From contig JASISA010000023.1 of NCBI GenBank assembly GCA_031771865.1, positions 1,798,001 to 1,862,000 on the forward strand: DNA of 64,000 nucleotides, in the 5' to 3' direction. The notes under the pieces are model-generated. The model searched no databases. It worked only from the letters and a program-made list of their open reading frames with translations, and had not been told where the DNA came from. This document shows positions 22,646-33,000 of the stretch, one piece after another (the first letter of the stretch is position 1; each line of letters opens with the position of its first letter). This DNA comes from Nothophaeocryptopus gaeumannii (taxonomy: Eukaryota > Ascomycota > Dothideomycetes > Mycosphaerellales > Mycosphaerellaceae). The position numbers were made by a program, and so were the translations under genes.

Positions 22646-22685
22646 CTTTGAGCACCACAAAGCTGCAGGAAGTACGATCGAACGA

Positions 22686-23612
22686 ATGTCTGGATCTGTG
22701 CGACAACAAGACAGATCGACCAAGAACAGTTCAGCAACACGACAAGGACAACAGTCAACTGGACTCACGGACGCAATGGACACGATGTCAATTGCAAGTG
22801 GACGACAGGGAACAAAAGGGCCCACTATGGCCGATAGTGCGGCAGGATCGAATAAGGCACCCAAGGTATCACCACCGCAGACGTTCGATGGAACCCTAGG
22901 ACGCCTGGAAGGATGGAAGCTGCAGGTTCAGCTCTACATTCTCTTCAACCATGCTCAATTCCCGACAGAGGCCCACAAGGTGCTGTACGCTTGCTCGTAC
23001 CTACGAGGCAGGGCGGCACGAGGGATCCGTCCATACTTGAAGGATTGGCTGGATAGCCAAGACGACCCCAACGGAGCAAAGACCGAGACGAAACGAGTGT
23101 TCCACGATTATGACGAATTCGAAACCAAGCTTGAAGAACTCTATGGAGTACCCAATGAGGAAACATATGCCGACCGACATATTAGGCAACTCCGACAGAC
23201 TACCTCTGTTGCTACCTATGTTTCTGAGTTTCAGGGGTACGCAGCCGACTTGGAATGGAATGATGCTGCTTTCAGATCCCAGTTCTATCTTGGACTGAAG
23301 GATTCGGTGAAGGCGGAAATCTCTCGAGTCACTGGAATTACGACGCTCGCTGCTATGATGAAGTCAGCTAGGAGGTCGATGAAGACTCCAAGAACTGAAG
23401 TACGACCGGTACACGTACTCAGGGCCATCAAAGGACGCTCAAAGGCCACGAGCGAAGACCCCTATGGACCAGCGCCGATGGAGCTCGATGCTACAGAAAT
23501 AGTTCGCCGGAGTGCAACGGGTAGCGGAGAAAGGCGCACGAAGCGCGTGACGTGCTATGCATGTGGTCAGCAAGGACACTACGCACGAAGCTGCAAAGAA
23601 AGAACATGGTGA
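22686..23612 (+). CDS. Gag-like protein with CCHC zinc knuckle (308 aa)
   Basis: This is the structural gag of the LTR element, expected to form the particle that packages element RNA. A Ser/Gly/Gln-rich leader is followed by a retrotransposon gag (capsid) region at about residues 60-230, with blocks LEGWKLQVQLYILFN, SYLRGRAARGIRPYL, YADRHIRQLRQTTSVATYV and FRSQFYLGLKDSVKAEI. Near the end is the zinc knuckle C290-x2-C293-x4-H298-x4-C303. The stop follows five residues later and no pol frame continues from it, in this or a shifted frame. The ATG at 22686 is the first in frame, 41 bp after the 5' LTR. The frame is intact with no RIP-type stops, which suggests it is young or under selection. Confidence 0.92.
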   Translation: MSGSVRQQDRSTKNSSATRQGQQSTGLTDAMDTMSIASGRQGTKGPTMADSAAGSNKAPKVSPPQTFDGTLGRLEGWKLQVQLYILFNHAQFPTEAHKVLYACSYLRGRAARGIRPYLKDWLDSQDDPNGAKTETKRVFHDYDEFETKLEELYGVPNEETYADRHIRQLRQTTSVATYVSEFQGYAADLEWNDAAFRSQFYLGLKDSVKAEISRVTGITTLAAMMKSARRSMKTPRTEVRPVHVLRAIKGRSKATSEDPYGPAPMELDATEIVRRSATGSGERRTKRVTCYACGQQGHYARSCKERTW

Positions 23613-23685
23613 CGCGCGAATTCAACCATATGCAGCACAAAGACACATACCAGGCATATGAGGATTTATACCTGGAAGAACAACC

Positions 23686-24333
23686 TCATAGGTCGTTGTT
23701 TGATCCCGAAGCAGCCCCACACGAGGAAAGAGAAGGATCGAAGCGAAGGATCCCCGGAGATTCTGGAAAGAAGTTTGACGACTCAAGGCCAGTAACGCCG
23801 GCTCCGGTCATCCACGTATAAGGAGAAAGCGCGGCCTCGAGCCCAGGGAAGAAAGTCCCCTCAGGGAGAGAGGACAGGAGTTCCTCCTCCGCCTCCGCCT
23901 CTTGAGCGTTTGCCTCGGCAACGGACACGGCGTTCTCGGCACGCTTGTCCAGTAGCTCAAGTTGTTTTGCTAGGCGTTGCTCCTTGGCCAGGGCAGTTGA
24001 GGTAACTTCGCGAGCTCTCCTCACGATCTCCTGTTCTTGCTCCATGGCGGCAGCAGAGGCTTCTCGGGCTTCTTGTATTTGGGCAAGAAGCTTCGCCCGT
24101 TCCTTGCTCAGCTTCTCCCACTCGGACGCGGTGATCTTGATATCACACCCCTTGTGGCCATGAAAATTACACTCGCTACACCGACCCGACCTGACGTGCA
24201 CTTTGCACACACGACCATACTGCCGACACTTGGAACATGCGCGGGGCATGATTTCGCCGTTCGCTCGAATGAATAGTCCTAGGTCTCTTCGGTCTTCAGT
24301 GGAGGATCTCTTTGGTTTGGAATGTCTGGGCAT
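23686..24333 (-). CDS. Antisense ORF: Zn2Cys6-like cysteine cluster plus coiled coil (215 aa)
   Basis: The gene lies inside the LTR element on the opposite strand to gag. The start at 24333 (MPRHSKPKRSS) is preferred; the ORF runs 13 codons further upstream. Residues 33-63 show C33-x2-C36-x6-C43-x8-C52-x2-C55-x7-C63, which fits the spacing of the fungal Zn2Cys6 binuclear cluster. A basic patch KPKRSS and DRRD precede it. Residues 72-145 are a heptad-rich helix (KLSKERAKLLAQIQEAREA onward), the layout of a DNA-binding domain followed by a dimerisation coil. The last 60 residues are acidic and hydrophobic, ending SGSNNDL. The function is unknown: a captured regulator, an element-encoded control factor and a nucleic-acid chaperone are all possible. 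The frame is intact. Confidence 0.8.
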   Translation of the reverse strand: MPRHSKPKRSSTEDRRDLGLFIRANGEIMPRACSKCRQYGRVCKVHVRSGRCSECNFHGHKGCDIKITASEWEKLSKERAKLLAQIQEAREASAAAMEQEQEIVRRAREVTSTALAKEQRLAKQLELLDKRAENAVSVAEANAQEAEAEEELLSSLPEGTFFPGLEAALSPYTWMTGAGVTGLESSNFFPESPGILRFDPSLSSCGAASGSNNDL

Positions 24334-24416
24334 GGTAAAGGAAAGGACAGAGCCATGACGAAATAAGGACACGAGGTATTCCGCCTGCTTATGACTAGCT
24401 CGGGACGAGCTAGGCT

Positions 24417-24429
24417 AGAAGGGGGATGG
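24417..24429 (+). other. Polypurine tract of the LTR element
   Basis: A purine-rich run (AGAAGGGGGATGG) directly abuts the 3' LTR. This is where plus-strand synthesis is primed in LTR retroelements. One T interrupts it. Confidence 0.7.
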
Positions 24430-24777
24430 TGTTACGGATGGAACCGAGAGGCGATGGCAGCCAACCAGTCTAAGCGCGGGTCTGCAGCTCAGCCTCGGGA
24501 GGTTCCGCTGCAGCTCGCTCACAGTACTCTCGTCGCTCGCAGTGCTTCCACCGGAAGCACAGGAAGCAGAGAAAGCAAGGAGAGCACACGAATCTCCTAT
24601 GTGTATATAGATCACGTTCTCTACTGAGGTAGATAGGAGCTTCGTGCTCAACTCAATCTCTCAATACTACTCTTCTGAGTAAAGGTTACACTTCTCAAGA
24701 CTCTGATCACCGAGAGACATTCCGAGGTTCGACGCTTCTTAGGCCAATCCACGTGATCGAGGAGACGGTCCGTAACA
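24430..24777 (+). repeat. 3' LTR (348 bp)
   Basis: Same length, same TG...CA ends and no difference seen from the 5' LTR. It is followed by the target duplication CTATA. Confidence 0.95.
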
Positions 24778-24782
24778 CTATA

Positions 24783-25555
24783 GTACGCGTAGTAATTAGA
24801 TAATAGTTCGTATATATATCTCGGCGATTCTAAGGGTCCTTATATAGGCCTTATACTAGTAGTAGAGCGTCCGGATCGTTAGCCTTAGTTCTAATACGCT
24901 AAGGCTTCTTATATAGATCTAATAATACCTATCTAAAAGCCTATCTTATTAAAGTTGTAGGTATTATAGTTATAGATACTATACTTAGCTTTAGTGTTCT
25001 TAATAAGATTAAACTACGTATTAATTACCTTAGGATCTTCCTAAAGTATCCTCTAATAGTCCTTCGCCTAATTAAAGGCTATTTTAAGCGCGTCTAAGCG
25101 CGTTATAAAGTTTATAGCCTAGTACTTACCTACTTAGCCTCTACCTCGTATACCGAGTAGTTTATCTACTATATCTACTACCTTATATAACTAGAGCGTA
25201 AATCCTCGCGAATCTAGGTCTAGTATATACTAGATAACTATCTCCTCTTCTATTATAGTAAGCTTATACTAGCCGTTACGAGAATCGGCTCGAGAAGTAA
25301 TTCCGTAGTATTAGCTAGTTAGCGTCGAAGGTAGTACTTTATATACTATAGCTACGCCTCGGAGGCTTCGAAATTAGCGCTAGTAGTAGGTAGAGAGGGT
25401 AAGAACAATTCTACCTTCTTAATTAGATAATTCCGTATTGTGTTATTAAGACATTATAGGTTAACTTAGAAGTTAGTCGTACTAAGGAAAATTAACTAGC
25501 TCGCTTCTATAACTAGCTCGCTTATAGAATACGTTAAGTTCTAACTCTATTATAA
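24783..25555. repeat. RIP-mutated block, right half of the TIR element
   Basis: Same CpA/TpG-depleted, stop-rich composition as 21240-22292. Normal composition returns near 25556, about 125 bp before the right terminal repeat. Confidence 0.85.
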
Positions 25556-25681
25556 GTGCCCCTATATAGCGATAACGATAAGAACAACACCGAGGATCCT
25601 ATCACAACGATATCACGAAGTCAAAGTGCGGAAAGCGCTTCCAAATTGAGCCTAGTCACTCACTCAAGCGACGCACTGACC

Positions 25682-25711
25682 ACCGGCAAGGTATTTTGGT
25701 ACGAGCCTCCG
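25682..25711 (-). repeat. Right terminal inverted repeat
   Basis: Exact reverse complement of 21190-21219, followed by the TA dinucleotide expected for a Tc1/mariner target site. Confidence 0.85.
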
Positions 25712-27671
25712 TACCAAACTACAGTACTGTACTGGCATACAGAGTGCCATTCGGTCCCGCGCTCTGCTCCACCAGCCCGCCGACATTCTTCCGAGTACAC
25801 GGGCAGCAGTCCGATTCTATTCGAATCGCCCGTCCGCTCATTTTCGCCGACCCTGGGACTCCAGTCGGAGAATACGTCGCAGCCTCTAACAGAATCGCCC
25901 ATGTTCTGCCCTCAAACAACACCACCGCACAGCGTCCACGCTTTCTGTACCCAGCCTGCAAATATTGCACAAGCTATGCAGGCAAAGGACAGGCATGCGC
26001 CGCCCCGATCGCCTTCCCTTGTCGCTTGTCCCACCACCACCCTCCCGTGCCTCCTCTCACACTGACCATCACCACAACCTTGAACCCTTGCACCTTGCTT
26101 CTACGTCCCCACTGTCGCAGCCGCGAGTAGTGCACAACGACACAATCACTACTCCTTACCGATAATGTTGCCATCTATGCGAGCTCTCTTTGATGAGGCA
26201 GCACCTCCTCCCGTGTCGATATGGTCGCTTCAATGTAATCAACGTGTTTCTCCAGAGCGCCGTTTATGCCTGCACCATCGCCCTCTACCAAGGTTCGCGT
26301 CGACGCCTCCGTCACGTCCTGCATTTCTGGGTAGACGGTCCTGTGCAGCTGGTACGGTAGCCGCGTGTGACAAGAAGCAAGACACAACTGGCGAACAACT
26401 CAAACCCGCCATCCGTTCTCCGTGACCGCTCCACTCAATTTGCCGTGCGCCCTGGTTGCCTCCAACCAAGCATCCACTCGGGCCTGGGACTTGGACCTGT
26501 CAAGAAGCGCTTGCACGCATGCTGGATGCGAAGATCCACCAGCTAACACAGCAAAGAGATACGCACAGCCAATGCAAGCCCCATCTTCGGCTCGATCCTG
26601 CTCTTCTTTGAGTCCTTGTCCACTGTAGATACGCTCTTTCTTCTCACTGCCGCTGGCTACTCGTATCATACGGCCTTACGCACAGGAAGATAAAGTCCGG
26701 ATACGGCAGACACGTCAACTGCAGACTGCTGAAGCACCCGACCGCGGCTGCGCTAACCTTCTGCATCGAGTCATCTGCATCTGCCACCACGACATTCGTC
26801 GAGAGACAATGCAGACAGACTGGCACGAGGCAGTCTGAAAGAGTGGTTTGATGGCTGTAATCCTCCGGAACTCGAGCGCCACTCCACGTGCGTTTGCCCC
26901 TTCATTGATGCCGCACCAGGTTCACCGCCCTTCGCGAAATAACGTAGAAGCCACGGGCTTGCTCGCATATCGAAACCAATGTTCACTTTTCTTTGGAGCT
27001 TCAGAGTGTCAATCAACTCCACCGCTCCCGCTCGGTTCATGCTCTTTCTTCCCCAACAGCCCAGACAGGGATATACTGTTTCTCTTCAGTTACACAACAG
27101 CCGCGTACTCTCCACACGACCAACCAGCTCTCAAAGACACCAAAGCACGGTGCGAAGCGCGAGACCCGCGCCATCATCTGCTGCTCACCAGGAAAAGCGA
27201 CGAACAAGACAAGGGTGCGCTTGGAAGACCGCTCTGAAAAGAACAAAGAAGAAGAATAATGGCGTTAAGCCTCAATCAACTACTGGATTCGTGGTTTTCT
27301 TCAAAGCCGCTGTCGCAGATACAAGCCAACGACTGATCGCTCAGATCGCTTTCTGACTGTTCTGGGTAGGAAGGCCGTGGGTGCTCGGATTGGTGAAGCC
27401 GCTGCCGTGGTGGCTGGTTGAGAGCTGCCGCTGCGGCACCAAGGTGAGATGGAGTCACGGTCGTGGTTGTACGGCCCGTCATCTCACGCCATACTCACAT
27501 TCCCTTCCCGGGCTCGTGGAGCCTCCATTCGTAGAACTAAAAAGCATTGAGGACCAGGGAGGGAGAGGTGATTTGTTCGGTGGATATTTCGTCGGCCCTC
27601 CACTGATTACCCGGCTTTCTTCACTTATGCACGACATGCATGCAGAGCCGGTTCCGAGTGAAGACGATTAC

Positions 27672-27703
27672 TACATACATACATACATACATACATACAT
27701 ACA
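27672..27703. repeat. Microsatellite (ACAT)n
   Basis: About eight uninterrupted tetranucleotide units. A likely polymorphic marker. Confidence 0.9.
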
Positions 27704-27737
27704 CATCGACTCCTTGGAGTGTTTTCCATCTCGAAAG

Positions 27738-27766
27738 CATGATGATTATGATGATGATGATGATGA
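27738..27766. repeat. Microsatellite (ATG)n, interrupted
   Basis: A CATGATGATT start followed by about six ATG/GAT units, 35 bp after the tetranucleotide repeat. Confidence 0.85.
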
Positions 27767-28834
27767 CCGGACCTGCAGCCCGTATTCCGGCCTTCTGCCC
27801 GTTGCTTTCTCCTTCAAGTCTCGTACATACACACCTACACCTGCACACAAACGCATACATATACCTGACTGGCGCAGCCGCGTGTGGGTATGGCGAGACG
27901 CCTTCTGTCACTGCGACACAAGAGGAATGTATGCGCTGGCTCGACTCAGCGCTGTCACTTCCGCCCGGGATCTCAAGAGGTGAGTACAGTATCAGGAGAC
28001 CGGCATGACAGATTGGACAAGGTATGTATGACCTTGCCTACCACGCGAGTGTACTTCGCACAGTTGTGAGACGTGAGGGAAATCAAATGCACTACTCTTT
28101 TGAAGTGGGAATAGTGACACTTTTAGGGAAGAGTTCAATGCCGGTAGGTTGGTTTGGCTCTGTAATTTTTTTTTTGGCTGACAGGGTTTCTGAATTGGAA
28201 TGGCTGTCGCTTGAAGGTGATAGGGCAAGAGGTGAGTACAGACATAAATAAGAGGTTGCTCAGTGGGCAAGCCATTCCCGGATGACCTTGCAGGAGCAAT
28301 TGCAGAAGAAGCGTGTCAGCAGTACCAACTCTTTACACGGCATAGAGAGGATGCAAAATGCTACAGGACGGTTGTTATGCTCCTTGGCGAAACGGCTGTA
28401 GAGATATCTACCTCAAACTTTTGATATGGCAATCTTTCACACGTTCACGTTCGCAGTCGCATAGAGCTTACTATTCGATAGGTAACTCACACGAGGCCAT
28501 CTTCTCTAGAGAAGGCAGGGGTTATTGTTGACGCTTGGCGAAATGGACATGGCGAAATCACCCATCTGGTCCTTACTGTAAAGCACCGTCAGGTTTTCAC
28601 AGACTTCGCGGGCTGTTCAATGCCCAGTGCCTACATCATCGGCTTCGCTGTCCGAGTGTTATGTATCACCTATACTAGCATTGCACCGTCTTCAGAGTCC
28701 ATCGCCGAGTATTCTGCTTAGAAAGCGCGAGATTGTCGAATAGGTGACTCCAACCCAAGCGCCTACTCTTGCAGAAGGATGGGGAGCTCGGAAGCCTGCG
28801 ATGAAGAAGTCAAGAGGCGTGGCTCTTCGTTAGA

Positions 28835-29060
28835 AAGAGACACCGGCTGAAAAGAAGCGCGCCTTGCGACGAGAAGGCAAAACAGGAGAGGTTGTGAGGC
28901 AAAGAGAAACGCCGACTGAAAGGCAGGCACGCATTGCGAAGAAGAATGGTACTAGAGTAAAGCTAACAGGGCAAAAGAAACGCGGGATGAAAAGGAGGCG
29001 CATCGTGCGAGGAGTGACGCAAAACAGGAGAGATAACAATGTCAAAAAAAGAAAGGCGCG
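28835..29060 (+). repeat. Degenerate ETP-x-E-K/R charged repeats, possible helicase-element remnant
   Basis: Three copies of a roughly 33-bp motif start near 28840, 28910 and 28979. They decode as ETPAEKKRALR, ETPTERQARIAK and, in a different frame, ETRDEKEAHRAR. Charged ETPEER-like arrays of this kind occur at the N-terminus of Helitron-type replication helicases and related fungal repeat proteins. The frame changes between copies and no helicase motif follows, so this would be a broken fragment. The assignment is weak; the repeats themselves are visible. Confidence 0.35.
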
Positions 29061-29099
29061 CAGCAATCTACGCTCAGCGAAAGAGTACTGTTTGTGAGG

Positions 29100-30029
29100 G
29101 AGTCTGACGAGGAGATGGACAGCTAACTAATAAGCAAGAGGTAGGTACCCAACAGCATTCGTAGGAGATGTCGGCGATGCAAAGAATAAAAACAAGCACA
29201 TTTTGGAGGCCAAGGAGCATGATGGACATTGAAAAAAATGGCTACTAAGACAAGAACATGGCTAATTTGGGGGTACGACATGTAGATATATAATTTGCTA
29301 GACACTAAGAAGCGATAATACTGACGTTCGTAGTGCTTTTGCGTTCGCCTGTCCTTCATCTACGGTCTCATCAAATCCATCTCACTATCCAGCGAAACCA
29401 ATCCAAAATCTTGGCCCCTTTCCCCCCTTGGCTCTCAGCCCCAGCGCTTCCGCTTCCTAGCGTTCACGACCTCCAGGATTCGAACGGCATCAGTCAACTC
29501 CGTATCTTGTCCGCTTCATTAATCCGGTCAGGATATTGTATTACCATGGACGACGAATCCTGGAGCGCTGGAGCGGAGGGATCTACTTTCGATGTGTATT
29601 CATATTTGATTCATTCCTTCAGTCTATGTCGTAGCTTCCAAGTGACAGCATAGTCTCAAAAGTCTCCTTCGTCTGCATTCTCGACATCGAAGAGTAGTCA
29701 CTACGCTGGTCATCCTCATACTTGTTGGCGCAAAACTTGTGCTGCCCTTCAACAATTACTTCCACTGCCCTCAATTATGCTGTTTCCCCGAGAACCTGGG
29801 TATATGCCTCGTCAATCTCCCTTCCTCCCTCACCCCACTACCCTGAAACGCAATTTTTGTAACGCCATAGTCTCACAAGAGAACATCCACAGATTTCTTC
29901 CGCACAATCGCCGCATTCGTAACAATCATGACTGGTACATGCTGCAAATATGTAGCGCTCCGAAATAATCCCGTCGAAGCAAAAAGCAAAAGCCGCTCGA
30001 TCAGGTCAAGAAGCTGTCAACGCCGTGGT
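29100..30029. other. Intergenic, no gene recognised
   Basis: About 0.9 kb downstream of the Mga2-type gene. There is no coherent ORF. A GTTCGAATCC-like box on the minus strand near 29475 does not fold into a tRNA. Confidence 0.4.
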
Positions 30030-33000
30030 TCATATAGGTTCTCCGATATTCGCCGCAAAGCTCATCAACACCAGGTTTGGACGCAGCGTTAATATGTAGG
30101 ATGCAACTGCACTTAGTACAATCGAAGTAAGAATCACAAGGCAAGGCATCTGCAACCGAGGTTCAGTCAGCTGTCCTGATTCGGGAATAACAAGAATAAA
30201 CGCTCGTGGCTGCTGATTGCGCACTCACCCAAAGCCACGAAGGAATCCTCTGATCGGTCTTGCTCGGCGACGCAGATGCATCGGTCAAGACCGAGGAGCT
30301 GTAAACTGAAGATCGTTCGAAAATCAGCGCACACTTCTCATCCGCAACGGCATCCACCATCGCGGTCTTTACCGCCGTGTTCTGTGCACTCTCCGCGGCC
30401 ACTCTCGGGTTTCCGTCCGGGAAGATGTCGTGATAGGCTGGCGGAGCCTCAGCAGCACTTGGCGTAAATCCAGCAGAAGCCGAGAAGACGTCCCAGAAAT
30501 GACGCGTGCACGTCTGCGGTGTATCAGCTGGTCGGAACAGCGTTTTCACAGGAGCCTGGTGGCTGAATCTTCTGCGCGATCCGGGCAAGTTCGGGAGAGG
30601 AGGTATATGGAGGCTTTGAACTGCCTCTTGGAAATTCTGGATTTGGGCACAAAGCGCATCACGCCACGCCACCATCGATGCCGCCGTGCAAGGCGCCGAC
30701 GTCGACGAGAATGAAGGGTCGCGTGTGGTGGTGTCCACCGGGACGGATTGCGTAGGAAGCTGTGCACTCAGCTTGCTGGATGGTGGTTGGGGCGCGCCGT
30801 CACCGCCATCCATCTCTGACTCGTAGAACGACGCACTGGAGATATCCCACGATGCTTTGGAGGATGCAGCAGAATCATAACTAATCCACGAGTGCAGAGA
30901 TGGCCTCGAATGCCGACGCCTCTTTGTGCTCGCGAGTACATGCGCCAAAGCTCTCTGCGACGCTGCCGGCACAACGTCGATGAAAGAGTATCCGTGCAGA
31001 CATCGAATACTGGCATCTGCCCCACGAGATACAAGAAGCTGGAAGAGCTTGACTCTGCCATGCAACGCAGCCTGCAGCAGGGGAGTGTAGCCGCTGCGAT
31101 CTCGAGAGTCGATATCCGCGCCACGAGCCAGTAATGCAGCTGCAACTCGGTGCATGCCCAGTGAGCAAGCTAACGTCAACATAGTAGCGCCGCTGGCAGA
31201 GGTCATCTCGTAATCCGGAGTACGCGGACTCTCGCTCATGTCAACCGCGTCGAGGATACCCAGGACCGTATCTTCTACCGCCGTCGAGTTCGTGGCCATC
31301 CTGTGCCCCCCGAGATATCCTCCCTGTTGCCCAAGACCAGCACGTCCGACCTACAGCGAAAGGCAGAATGTCAGCGAGTGCCTCAGACATGCGACAGGTC
31401 GACTCCTTCAGTAATGGCCTACCCTTGTTTGCAAGAATTGGTTCGCATTCTGCTGAGCATAGGTCTGCCATGCGTCCGGGTTCCCATACTGCTGCTCGCT
31501 GAGGAATTTCATGGCCATTACCAACATCTCCTCGTTATACTGGGTGTACCGATATATTGGTTTACCAGACTGCGGCGGGTAAGAAGGTTGCCCGGGAGGA
31601 GCTATCAGGCTCACATGAACAGAGCCTGCTCTCCCAGGAGGAGCAATGGTGACAAGCGAGGTGGGCGACATCACTTGTGCTGAAGTCTGGTGCTCGCCAA
31701 ACATGACTTGCATGCCGTTTGTAAAGTTGATGCCGAAAACAGCCACTTCTGTCCCACCACTCACTGGGCCTTCGCCTGGCGTAATTCGCTGGATGGTTGG
31801 CAATGGCCCTTGGTCAGTATCGGTCCCTGCAGAACCTGGCATTGCTTGTCCGGGAAACATCTGTTGTTGCCTAACGCCGCTCATGTTCGTCGGTGTCTGG
31901 ATGGGATGTTGCCTCGCGTAGGCGGCCATATTCGCCCGCGTCTGCTGGAGAACCGGACTGTTAGATCTACTTGGAACGGCAGACGATGGATGTGAGAAGT
32001 AAGCCTGGGTGTTCTGTATCCGTGACATGTCAACTTGCGGCTGGCCGAAGCTGAACGGACCGGTCTCATTCGGTGTCGGCGGTCCACTCCCGAAGTATTG
32101 CGCTGGGCCGTTGTTATTTGGTATTGTCATGTAAGACTGGTTCACCTGCGCAGGGAATCCTGGCGAGAATTGCGATGTTGCCGACATTGCTGAAGGCATA
32201 TTCGAAGAAGGCGGCTGGCTTGTGTCCACTCTGGGTGTCATTGTGAGTCCACTCGGCACCTTTCTGTGGAACGTAGATGATTTTCGCTTCTTGTTGGGTC
32301 CTGCTTGGCCCGCACTGGTGGGAGACCCTGGTCTTGAAAGACTGGTTGGTGTCATTGTGGCAGACGTTGTTTGTGATGCATATCCCGAGCCAGGAAGCTG
32401 GTGAACATGGCTGTGTGGATTGAACTGTGCACCATATGCCAAGGCTGGCAGGTTACCTGCAGATCTAGATGAGGTGAAAGGCTGTACATGCGCAGACATG
32501 TCAACCATGGAGTGTGACATGGGCAGACCGTTTGGCATGAACCCTGGAGTCTGGTAGAAGCCTTCGCTCGGTACTGTGGTCGAAAAGCTTTGAGGATGCG
32601 TCTTGTGGTCGTCCGTGATCAGTATCGAGTCCGATATCTGCTGGGCAACGACATTGCCCTGCTGATCTTTCATTGTGAAGATGACCTGGAACCCCTCCTT
32701 TTCGCTCTGGTGTCTGCAATAGCAAGCAATACGCATGGCCGCGGTCACATGGAGAGCGCCGTCAGGGAGTGTATATGGTTCTGCGTCCACGCCACTGTCC
32801 CGCTGAGCATACTGCCCTTGCTCGCATGGCTTGAATGGTAGGTACTCGTTCGAATTGAAGACGACAACCCTTTCTGTCTCAAATCGCTCCCAGTGTTGCT
32901 GCTCCTCTTCTCGCTTTGTCTTCTTACGGCCAGCACGCTTCCGCTCTCTCTGAATGCAATTGCTGCATATGCGGACCTCGCCGCCATTAGCTGGCTTGTC

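Larger units (their letters stand above)
22298..24777 (+). mobile_element. Non-autonomous LTR retroelement with gag and an antisense ORF (2,480 bp)
   Basis: The two 348-bp LTRs (22298-22645 and 24430-24777) appear identical base for base. They start TGTTACGG and end CCGTAACA, an 8-bp inverted terminus. The target duplication CTATA sits at 22293-22297 and 24778-24782. The 1,784-bp interior holds a Ty3-type gag with a CCHC knuckle on the plus strand and a cysteine-rich coiled-coil ORF on the minus strand. There is no protease, reverse transcriptase, RNase H or integrase, so it must move with enzymes from another element. A purine tract lies directly before the 3' LTR. It carries no RIP-type damage although it sits in a heavily mutated element, so insertion is recent. 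Confidence 0.93.
21190..25711. mobile_element. RIP-mutated TIR element with TA flanks (Tc1/mariner-type), interrupted by an LTR element
   Basis: The ends are perfect 30-bp inverted repeats opening CGGAGGCTCGTACC. Each is flanked by TA (21188-21189 and 25712-25713), the target duplication expected of Tc1/mariner elements. Removing the nested LTR element and its extra CTATA leaves about 2,037 bp, a typical size for fungal Fot1/pogo-like members. The interior is almost free of CpA and TpG and full of TA and TAG, as left by repeat-induced point mutation, so no transposase frame survives. The outer 50 bp on the left and about 150 bp on the right are much less mutated. The superfamily call rests on TSD, TIR and size only, because no transposase can be read. 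Confidence 0.72.
25714..28830. other. Gene-poor stretch
   Basis: About 3.1 kb with no recognisable gene. ORFs of 60-200 codons overlap on both strands and lack family motifs. The longest, on the plus strand at 27381-27983, runs straight through two microsatellites and is not credible. Confidence 0.5.

Noticed and set aside
25556..26065. 169-codon plus-strand ORF
   Set aside because: It begins in the RIP-mutated block and runs through the terminal inverted repeat into unrelated sequence, so it is a chance frame.
27381..27983. 200-codon plus-strand ORF
   Set aside because: It reads through the ACAT and ATG microsatellites, giving low-complexity HTYIHTYIHT and DDDDD runs.
29440..29550. tRNA-like B box (GTTCGAATCC) on the minus strand near 29475
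   Set aside because: The flanking bases do not form a T stem or acceptor stem, and no matching A box or anticodon arm lies at the right distance.
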